The position numbers were made by a program, and so were the translations under genes. The notes beneath the pieces are model-generated. The model was not told the DNA's origin. It made no database searches and saw only the letters and a list, made by a program, of their open reading frames with translations. From NCBI GenBank assembly GCA_050999295.1, contig JBPCPI010000020.1, positions 1-12,901 of the forward strand: DNA of 12,901 bases, read 5' to 3'. Source of the stretch: JACCQS01 sp050999295. Lineage in GTDB: Bacteria > Actinomycetota > Actinomycetes > Mycobacteriales > Geodermatophilaceae. Shown piece by piece: positions 8,040-12,901 of the stretch (the stretch's first letter is position 1; every line of letters begins with the position of its first letter).

Positions 8040-9266
8040 GTGACTGACCCTGCGACGTTGGAGACAGCGCGTCCGCAGGAGCGTCTCGCCATCCCGTCCT
8101 GGGTACGGCACCCGGCAGTGCTGGCCATGGCCGGGTTCCTGCTGATCCGGGCCGTCGGCTGGCTGGCGCTGACCTGGTCCCCGGCACGGGACGGTCGGCC
8201 GCTCATCCAGGTGCTCGGGATCTGGGACGGCGGCTGGTACGTACGGATCGCGGAAGACGGGTACGCCGACCGCCTGGACCTCTCCGCGCCCATGACCGAT
8301 CAGCTCACCGGGTCACTGGCGTTCTTCCCGGGCTATCCGATGCTCATCCGGATGGTCTCCGAGCTGACCGGGCTCGACTTCCAGGGGGCCGGAGTCGCGA
8401 TCTCGCTGGTCGCGGGCGCGGTCGCGGCAGCCGGAATCGCCGTACTGGCCAGCGACTGGGCGGGCCAACGGGTCGGCGTGCTGGCCGCCCTGCTCTGGGC
8501 CGCAGCGCCCATGGCCGTCGTCGGCTCGATGGTCTACACGGAGGCCCTGTTCACGGCTCTGGCTGTCTGGACGTTCGTTGCGCTGCGCCGGCACTTGTGG
8601 TTGCTGGCCGGTGTTCTCGGCGCTGCTGCCGGCCTGACCCGGCCGACTGGCATCGCTGTCGGGATTGCGGTGGCGGCGTACGCGGGGTGGATCTGGTGGC
8701 ACCGGACCTGGTGGAACGGTGGTCGCGCAGACCGAGAGCCGGGCTCGGCCAGATCGGGCGTCCTCCCGCTTGTCGCTGCCGGGCTGACCCTCGCGGGCAC
8801 ACCGGCGTTCTGGATCTGGGTGGCGACCCGCGCCGGACGCTGGGACGGGTGGTTCGCCGTACAGGATGCGTTCTGGGGCTCCCGCTTCGACGGAGGCGCC
8901 TCGCTGTTGACCCTGGCCGGAACCGTCATGCAGGGCACCATGCCACCGGGCGTCGTGCTGATGAGCCTGGCCACCCTGCTCTGCCTGCTCGCCGCGGTGG
9001 GCCTGCTGGTGCTGGCCGCACGGGGGCAGGTGTGGTGGCCGTTGTTGATCTACACCGCCATCTCACTCGTGATGGTGATCGGCTCGGCCGGTTACTTCAG
9101 CAGCAAGCTGCGCTTTCTCGTCCCGATCTTCGTGCTCGCCTTCCCCCTGGCGCGGTGGCTGGCCGGACGATCCCGGCCGATGCAAGCGATCGCCGTCCTG
9201 TCCGCGGTCGTGGCCAGCACAGTCGGCGGGACCTGGCTCCTGCTGTCCTGGCCGTACGCGATCTGA
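8040..9266 (+). CDS. PIG-V/Gpi18-like membrane mannosyltransferase
   Basis: Encodes 408 aa with about nine hydrophobic segments: residues 27-47, 115-137, 143-165, 168-182, 187-220 (probably two), 241-262, 305-327, 332-351, 357-376 and 382-404. Motifs of the PIG-V-like glycosyltransferase group are present: WDGGWY (62-67) in the first extracytoplasmic loop after TM1, FFPGYP (95-100), VYTEAL (165-170), LTRPTG (199-204) and a C-terminal KLRFLVP. The Asp of WDGGWY is the likely catalytic or metal-binding acid. By family it should transfer mannose from a polyprenyl-phosphate donor to a lipid or protein acceptor on the outer face of the membrane; the acceptor is unknown. The GTG start is supported by the leaderless box 8 nt upstream. 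Its stop is 3 bp from the stop of the convergent methyltransferase gene. It stands alone, with no other envelope genes nearby. Confidence 0.88.
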   Translation: MTDPATLETARPQERLAIPSWVRHPAVLAMAGFLLIRAVGWLALTWSPARDGRPLIQVLGIWDGGWYVRIAEDGYADRLDLSAPMTDQLTGSLAFFPGYPMLIRMVSELTGLDFQGAGVAISLVAGAVAAAGIAVLASDWAGQRVGVLAALLWAAAPMAVVGSMVYTEALFTALAVWTFVALRRHLWLLAGVLGAAAGLTRPTGIAVGIAVAAYAGWIWWHRTWWNGGRADREPGSARSGVLPLVAAGLTLAGTPAFWIWVATRAGRWDGWFAVQDAFWGSRFDGGASLLTLAGTVMQGTMPPGVVLMSLATLLCLLAAVGLLVLAARGQVWWPLLIYTAISLVMVIGSAGYFSSKLRFLVPIFVLAFPLARWLAGRSRPMQAIAVLSAVVASTVGGTWLLLSWPYAI

Positions 9267-9274
9267 GTCTCAGA
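9262..9274. other. palindrome spanning two convergent stop codons
   Basis: TCTGAG-T-CTCAGA contains the TGA of the mannosyltransferase gene (9264-9266) and the complement of the TGA of the methyltransferase gene (9270-9272). The one-base centre is too tight for a full RNA hairpin, so a weak bidirectional terminator or coincidence are both possible. Confidence 0.25.
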
Positions 9275-10343
9275 GTCGGCCGGTGAAGGTCTGGTTGTTC
9301 TGGCGCAGGCTCGGGTCCGTACCGAAGTAGGCGTGCTTGGACATGTCCGGGGAGTACGCACTGGCCGGTGGTGTTCGGCCCAGCCCCTCGGCCACGGCGC
9401 GGATGTGGTGCGGTCCGGCGCCGCAGCAGATCCCGAGGTAGCTCGCACCTAGATCGGTTGCTCGGCGAGTGAACTCCGAGATCTCGTATCGGTTGCAGGT
9501 GAACGGGTCCAGCGCGGTCGGGAACGGGATCCCGCCAGGCAGCAGCTTCTCACCGACCGGGTCACGCAGGGACTGCATGGTGGGCTCGTCCGGCGTGGTG
9601 CGGTACGGGACGGGAAGGGCGGCAACCGGTACGTCCACAACCGCGGTCACCTCGGCCAGCAGCGGAAGCATGGTGTCCGGCCCACGGGCGCAGTTCAGCC
9701 CGACGACATCGGCGCCGTTGTCGGCCAGCCTGCGGCAGACCTCGGCGACTGTGCCGCCGTCGCGCATGTCGGGCTCCTTGTGCGGGACGAGCATGATGAC
9801 CGCTGGCAGGCCGGCAGCCTGGATCACTTCGAGGGCGATCTGGGCCTCGCCGGCCCAGCTGATCGTCTCGGCGATGATGAAGTCCGCGCCGGCCTCGACC
9901 GCCCAGCCGATCTGCTCGGTGAAGATCGAGCGAACCTGGTCGTGCGTGGCCGGATCGGCGGGGTCGTAGACATTGGTGTTGCAGACATTGCCGGCCAGCA
10001 GGGCGCCGTGCTTGCGGGCGACGATGCGGGCCAGCTCCAGGGCTTGGCGGTTCATCGGTTCGAGCAGATCCTCGGCCCCGATCAGCCGCAGCTTCTCCCG
10101 GTGGGCGTAGTAGGTGAAGGCTTCGACCACGTCGGAGCCGGCGTGCACGAACTCCTCGTGCAGAGCGCTGACCTGCTCCGGGTTGTCCAGCACCACCTTG
10201 GGTACGAATGCACCTGCCTGCAGGTAACCGCGTCGCTCGAGTTCGAAGAGGTACCCCTCGGCGCAGATCACCGGACCGGTGGCGAGCCGCTCGAGCAGGC
10301 CGGCCGGGACGGCCTGGGTGGACGGAACAGGCGGAATGGTCAT
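9270..10343 (-). CDS. betaine-homocysteine S-methyltransferase-like enzyme
   Basis: Encodes 357 aa of the zinc-dependent homocysteine S-methyltransferase family. It follows eukaryotic BHMT closely in the N-terminal half (GYLFELERRGYLQAG, then HEEFVHAGSDVVEAFTYYA) and should move a methyl group from a methylated donor such as glycine betaine to homocysteine, giving methionine, in the cytosol. All three zinc cysteines are visible: Cys218 in GLNCARGP and Cys306-Cys307 in GICCGAGPHHIRAVAEG. The tail after residue 325 (PPASAYSPDMSKHAYFG) is shorter than the BHMT oligomerisation arm. The frame stays open far upstream across the regulator gene, but homology begins at the ATG at 10343. GGAG lies 12 nt upstream, unusually far, because AGCTGAT is duplicated in the gap. 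It is divergent from an IclR regulator that probably controls it. Betaine, a sulfonium compound or another onium donor all remain possible. Confidence 0.9.
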   Translation of the reverse strand: MTIPPVPSTQAVPAGLLERLATGPVICAEGYLFELERRGYLQAGAFVPKVVLDNPEQVSALHEEFVHAGSDVVEAFTYYAHREKLRLIGAEDLLEPMNRQALELARIVARKHGALLAGNVCNTNVYDPADPATHDQVRSIFTEQIGWAVEAGADFIIAETISWAGEAQIALEVIQAAGLPAVIMLVPHKEPDMRDGGTVAEVCRRLADNGADVVGLNCARGPDTMLPLLAEVTAVVDVPVAALPVPYRTTPDEPTMQSLRDPVGEKLLPGGIPFPTALDPFTCNRYEISEFTRRATDLGASYLGICCGAGPHHIRAVAEGLGRTPPASAYSPDMSKHAYFGTDPSLRQNNQTFTGRL

Positions 10344-10381
10344 ATCAGCTATCAGCTCCACGGGAACGGGGCGTACGGGGA

Positions 10382-10426
10382 GGGCGCAGGGGCGGTGGGT
10401 GCAGGGACGGAGGGTGCAGGGACGTA
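10382..10426 (-). repeat. three 15-bp direct repeats in the methyltransferase leader
   Basis: Three head-to-tail 15-bp units (10382-10396, 10397-10411, 10412-10426), the last two differing at one base. A degenerate fourth may precede them. On the methyltransferase transcript they read as a C-rich, G-poor run: by count, 39 C and 11 G over 10361-10426. A short Ala-Pro-rich frame crosses them but shows no coding support. Confidence 0.65.
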
Positions 10427-10510
10427 GCGGGAACTCAGCAAGTTCGACGCCGGACGTGGTGCGTGGTGCTTGCCCGGTACGACGAGAACGTGCACACTGC
10501 GTCCGGCAGC

Positions 10511-10527
10511 GTTGCCCCTTGGGCAAC
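10511..10527. promoter_or_regulatory. 17-bp palindromic operator candidate between methyltransferase and IclR genes
   Basis: GTTGCCC-CTT-GGGCAAC is a perfect inverted repeat with a 3-bp centre, 29 bp upstream of the regulator start and 167 bp upstream of the divergent methyltransferase start. IclR-type proteins bind palindromes in such divergent promoter regions. Binding and the direction of control are inferred. Confidence 0.6.
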
Positions 10528-10556
10528 ACCGTTTCACGATGAATGGGGACCGTAAC

Positions 10557-11429
10557 ATGGCTCAGCCGACGCCCACAACGCGCGGAACTCGGGTGCCGGG
10601 GTCCGCCATGCCCAATCCTGCCGCACGCTTCATCTCGACCTCGGAACGGCCCATCGCAGCCGTCCAACGGGCCCTGGCCGTCCTCGATTGTCTGGCCGCC
10701 GCCCCCGGAGATCTCGGTACCAAAGAGATCGACCGACGGGTCGGCAGCAACGCCAGTTCGGTATCCCGGTTGTTGGCCACCCTGGCGCGCGAGGAGTACG
10801 TCCGCCGGATCCCGAGCACCGGTCGGTACCGACTCGGGTTGCGCCTGGTCGAGCTCGGACATTCCGCCCTTGGCAGGGTGGACCTACGCGAGGTGGCCCG
10901 GCCGCATCTGCTGGCCCTGACCTCCATCAGCGGCGAGACCGCGACGCTGTCGGTGCCGGGCGAGGCGACGCCGATGACCGTGGACTTCGTGCAGAGCCCG
11001 TCATCGGTGCGCAGCGTCGCCCAGTTGGGTCGACCGGCCGTGCCACATGCCACAGCCACCGGCAAGGTGTTCCTGGCCTATCGGGATCTCCTGCATAACC
11101 ACCGCCCCGAGACCCCGGGCCTGAGGCCCGAGGACGCGGATCGGCCGCTGATGGCCTACACCCGGCGGACGATCACCGATCCCCGAGCCCTGGCCGAGGA
11201 GTTGGCCAGTGTGCGCGAACACGGGTTCGCCCAGGCGCTGGGAGAGCGCGAGACCGAACTGAACGGCATCGCCGTACCGGTCCTTGCTGCCGGGGGTGAA
11301 CTCGTCGCGATTCTGGGCCTCCAGGGCCCGGCCAGCCGGTTCGATCTCGGTGCGATGGACACCGTGCTGGACCGGCTCCGGGAGCACGGCCAGCAGCTGG
11401 CCGCTCACGTGGCACCGCCGCACGGATAG
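10557..11429 (+). CDS. IclR-family transcriptional regulator
   Basis: Encodes 290 aa. An N-terminal winged helix-turn-helix spans roughly residues 35-95, with recognition-helix sequence VGSNASSVSRLLATL and wing RIPSTGRYRLG. The IclR effector-binding domain spans about 105-285, including GRPAVPHATATGKVFLAY (158-175) and GIAVPVLAAGGELVAILGLQGP (237-258). It should bind a small catabolite and control adjacent genes as a dimer or tetramer. The ATG at 10557 has GGGGA 7 nt upstream; the in-frame ATG at 10539 would add six residues and has no such site. The first 30 residues are Pro/Thr-rich and probably disordered. It is divergent from the methyltransferase gene across a perfect palindrome, and upstream of the nitrilase gene on the same strand. 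Methyltransferase control is the best guess; the ligand is unknown. Confidence 0.93.
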   Translation: MAQPTPTTRGTRVPGSAMPNPAARFISTSERPIAAVQRALAVLDCLAAAPGDLGTKEIDRRVGSNASSVSRLLATLAREEYVRRIPSTGRYRLGLRLVELGHSALGRVDLREVARPHLLALTSISGETATLSVPGEATPMTVDFVQSPSSVRSVAQLGRPAVPHATATGKVFLAYRDLLHNHRPETPGLRPEDADRPLMAYTRRTITDPRALAEELASVREHGFAQALGERETELNGIAVPVLAAGGELVAILGLQGPASRFDLGAMDTVLDRLREHGQQLAAHVAPPHG

Positions 11430-11462
11430 CCGCGCTCGACCGTCCCGGGTCAGCGCCCTAGC

Positions 11463-11474
11463 GGCCGTACGGCC
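11463..11474. other. 12-bp palindrome between IclR and nitrilase genes
   Basis: GGCCGTACGGCC is perfectly self-complementary, 34 bp after the regulator stop and about 40 bp upstream of the nitrilase -10 box. It could be a small terminator stem or an operator. CGTAC strings are common across this window, so chance is possible. Confidence 0.3.
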
Positions 11475-11514
11475 TGTCGGCGCCATCCGGTCGCAGCGCC
11501 GGGATGGCCGGTTG

Positions 11515-11520
11515 TAGCGT
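11515..11520 (+). promoter_or_regulatory. -10 box of leaderless promoter for nitrilase
   Basis: TAGCGT followed by 7 nt and the ATG at 11528, with no Shine-Dalgarno upstream. This gives the nitrilase gene a promoter of its own. Confidence 0.5.
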
Positions 11521-11527
11521 CCGCCCC

Positions 11528-12373
11528 ATGCGCATCACGCTGGCCCAACTCGCTCCGACGCTGGGCGATGTCGCGACCAACCTCGCCCGGGCCGAACAGG
11601 TGCTCTCCGACGTAGCCGACGACGTCGATCTCGTGGTCTTTCCGGAGCTGTTCCTGACCGGCTACTCGATCGGGACGGTCGAGGATGACGTGTCGATTTA
11701 TCCCGACGATTCGCGGTTGCGCAGGATGGCCAGAGCCGCCGGGGAGGCCGGCGTGCTGATGGGGTTCGTCGAGGCCGAACGACGGGGCCTATTCACCTAC
11801 AACAGCGCCGCGTACTACCAGGACGGCGCTCTGGTCCACGTACACCGCAAGCTCTATCTCCCGACGTACTCGATCTTCGAGGAACGCAAACACTTCACTC
11901 CCGGGCCGTCGCTGCAGGCCTTTCAGACGCCCCAAGGGCACCGCGCGGCCATCCTGATCTGCAACGACGCCTGGCAGCCCCAGCTGGCCTTCCTCGCCAC
12001 TCAGGACGGGGCACACATCCTGTACGTGCCCACAGCCAGTGCGCAGAGCACTTTTCCAGAGCACTACGACTCGCACACCTACTGGATGGACATCACCCGG
12101 TTCTACGCCCGGATGTTCCAGGTGTACGTCGTCTTCGTGAACCGGGTCGGCAGTGAGGGCGAACTGCACTTCTGGGGCGGCTCGCATGTCGTCGACCCAT
12201 GGGGCGAGCTGGTGGCTCAGGCCAAGCAGGACACCGAGGAGGTGCTGACCGTCGACATCGACATGGCTCAGGTCGCCCGACGGCGCCGCGCGATTCCGCT
12301 GGTCAAAGAGGCCAGGCTTGGCCTCATCCGCCGGGAGGTCGACCGGCTCCTGCGCGAGGACGGCGATCTCTGA
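11528..12373 (+). CDS. nitrilase-superfamily carbon-nitrogen hydrolase
   Basis: Encodes 281 aa with the alpha-beta-beta-alpha nitrilase fold, cytosolic. The catalytic set is complete: Glu40 in FPELFLTGY, Lys108 in HRKLYLPTYSIFEE, Cys145 in ILICNDAWQP; the accessory Glu near residues 118-119 (FEERKHFTPG) is also present. Members hydrolyse amides, carbamoyl groups or nitriles through a Cys thioester. The Tyr/Phe-rich substrate segment EHYDSHTYWMDITRFYARMFQ (about 178-198) and the late GGSHVVDPWGELVAQA are typical of the omega-amidase/carbamoylase/NAD synthetase-amidase branches rather than true nitrilases. The length suits a stand-alone enzyme. The start is the ATG at 11528, 7 nt after TAGCGT; an upstream in-frame extension to 11504 is unlikely. 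It follows the IclR gene by 98 bp and converges with the small membrane-protein gene, with 7 bp between stops. The substrate cannot be assigned. Confidence 0.92.
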   Translation: MRITLAQLAPTLGDVATNLARAEQVLSDVADDVDLVVFPELFLTGYSIGTVEDDVSIYPDDSRLRRMARAAGEAGVLMGFVEAERRGLFTYNSAAYYQDGALVHVHRKLYLPTYSIFEERKHFTPGPSLQAFQTPQGHRAAILICNDAWQPQLAFLATQDGAHILYVPTASAQSTFPEHYDSHTYWMDITRFYARMFQVYVVFVNRVGSEGELHFWGGSHVVDPWGELVAQAKQDTEEVLTVDIDMAQVARRRRAIPLVKEARLGLIRREVDRLLREDGDL

Positions 12374-12380
12374 CCGTCGG

Positions 12381-12557
12381 CTATGCGCCCGTGGCACCAC
12401 CGGCGTGGCCGGGGAAGTAGTCCGGATTCTCGGTCTGCTGATGCCGGTAGTCGGCGCTGATCCGGCGCTTCGATGGCGGCTCACGGTAGGCCATCACCAG
12501 CCAGCCGACGACAAGTGCGATGACCACCGCAATGAGGAGAGCCAATCCGAAGGACAT
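12381..12557 (-). CDS. small single-pass membrane protein, copy C (diverged paralogue)
   Basis: Encodes 58 aa. Residues 4-24 form a hydrophobic helix ending ALVVGWLVMAYREPPSKRR, then a polar tail with DYRHQQTENPDYFPGHAGG. The ALVVGW, R(N/E)P, (K/R)R, QxT and PD(Y/F)xPG positions match the two tandem copies at 2491-2899, so this is a third member of the same family. The ATG at 12557 was preferred over the GTG at 12569 because it has the same GGGTGG plus ATGTCC arrangement. An IS630-type element begins about 27 bp upstream, so the native promoter was probably displaced and expression may depend on the element or be lost. The family is not recognised and no function is claimed. Confidence 0.75.
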   Translation of the reverse strand: MSFGLALLIAVVIALVVGWLVMAYREPPSKRRISADYRHQQTENPDYFPGHAGGATGA

Positions 12558-12580
12558 CGAGCCACCCACCCTCTGGTTGC

Positions 12581-12901
12581 CTAGTGGCCCGAGTTTGAAG
12601 TCTTTTGACGATTGGCTTTGGTCAGGATCTGGTCGGCGGTTTTGGTCCAGACGAAGGGGTGTGCTCGGTCGTTCCAGCCGTCGATGAATGCGCGGATCTT
12701 GGCGGTGAGTTCGGGCACGGAGTGGAAGGTGCCGCGGTGGATGGCTTGGCGTTCGATGATCCCGAACCAGACCTCGACCAGGTTCATCCAGGACGCTGAG
12801 GTCGGGGTGAAGTGCACGTGGATGCGCGGGTTGGCTTCGAGCCAGTCTCGGATCTCGACGCGCTTGTGCGCGGCGTAGTTGTCCATCACCAGGTGCAACT
12901 C
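12581..12901 (-). CDS. IS630-family transposase, C-terminal part (5' end outside window)
   Basis: The last 106 residues of a DDE_3 (IS630/Tc1-like) transposase, in frame to the right edge of the window. The second catalytic Asp is Asp7 of this fragment (HLVMDNYAAHK) and the catalytic Glu is Glu43 (SWMNLVEVWF), with 35 residues between them as expected for IS630. The C-terminus WTKTADQILTKANRQKTSNSGH is typical of actinobacterial members. There are no frameshifts in the visible part. The stop codon TAG lies on a CTAG that looks like the target site, so the stop may be supplied by the target duplication. Confidence 0.92.
   Translation of the reverse strand, partial: ELHLVMDNYAAHKRVEIRDWLEANPRIHVHFTPTSASWMNLVEVWFGIIERQAIHRGTFHSVPELTAKIRAFIDGWNDRAHPFVWTKTADQILTKANRQKTSNSGH
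12584..12901 (-). mobile_element. partial IS630-type insertion sequence
   Basis: The end nearest the small membrane-protein gene is placed immediately after the TA of CTAG (12581-12584), because IS630 elements insert at TA, often within CTAG, and the transposase frame ends exactly there. The terminal sequence would begin GTGGCCCGAGTTTG. The other end and its matching inverted repeat are outside the window, so the boundary is inferred. Confidence 0.65.

Noticed and set aside
10352..10558. Minus-strand 68-aa frame with Ala-Pro repeats
   Set aside because: The Ala-Pro pattern is created by the 15-bp DNA repeats, it lacks a ribosome-binding site and overlaps the operator and promoter region.
10344..10862. 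N-terminal extension of the methyltransferase frame
   Set aside because: It runs antisense through the IclR gene and across C-rich repeats, and family homology starts at 10343.

Overview
The window is GC-rich, tightly packed DNA with GTG starts, actinobacterial leaderless promoters (TANNNT -10 boxes 7-8 nt before the start codon) and a HAIR-like heat-shock operator upstream of lon. All of this points to a high-GC Actinomycetota chromosome. The frequent CGTAC strings recall Propionibacteriales such as Kribbella or Nocardioides relatives, but that is only an impression.

Layout. Positions 1-2274 (minus) hold most of an ATP-dependent Lon protease, whose last residues lie outside the window. Divergent from it are two tandemly duplicated genes for 58-59 aa single-pass membrane proteins (2491-2899, plus). 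A third, diverged member of the same unnamed family lies 10 kb away (12381-12557, minus), beside a truncated IS630-type element. Positions 2975-6252 and on to 7821 look catabolic: an NADPH:quinone-reductase-like MDR oxidoreductase (minus), an acyl-CoA dehydrogenase of the ACAD10/11-like type (minus), and a divergent two-gene operon of a metallo-beta-lactamase-fold hydrolase and an FAD-dependent aromatic-type monooxygenase (plus). The acyl-CoA dehydrogenase and hydrolase are driven by back-to-back leaderless promoters within about 36 bp. Together they could hydroxylate, oxidise and hydrolyse an aromatic or acyl-CoA-activated substrate, which I cannot identify.

Positions 8040-9266 (plus) encode a PIG-V/Gpi18-like polytopic mannosyltransferase that converges with a betaine-homocysteine-methyltransferase-like enzyme (9270-10343, minus). 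The latter is divergent from an IclR-family regulator (10557-11429, plus), with a perfect 17-bp palindrome between them that is the obvious operator candidate. The regulator is followed by a nitrilase-superfamily amidohydrolase with its own leaderless promoter (11528-12373, plus).

The least explained parts are the three-member small membrane protein family with a conserved PD(Y/F)xPG tail; the hydrolase, which has lost exactly the three residues specific to its second metal site; the C-rich, repeat-bearing leader and stretched ribosome-binding site of the methyltransferase gene; and a 42-bp tandem repeat carrying a palindrome upstream of the mannosyltransferase. No intergenic gap exceeds about 220 bp. 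No tRNA, rRNA or CRISPR array was seen.
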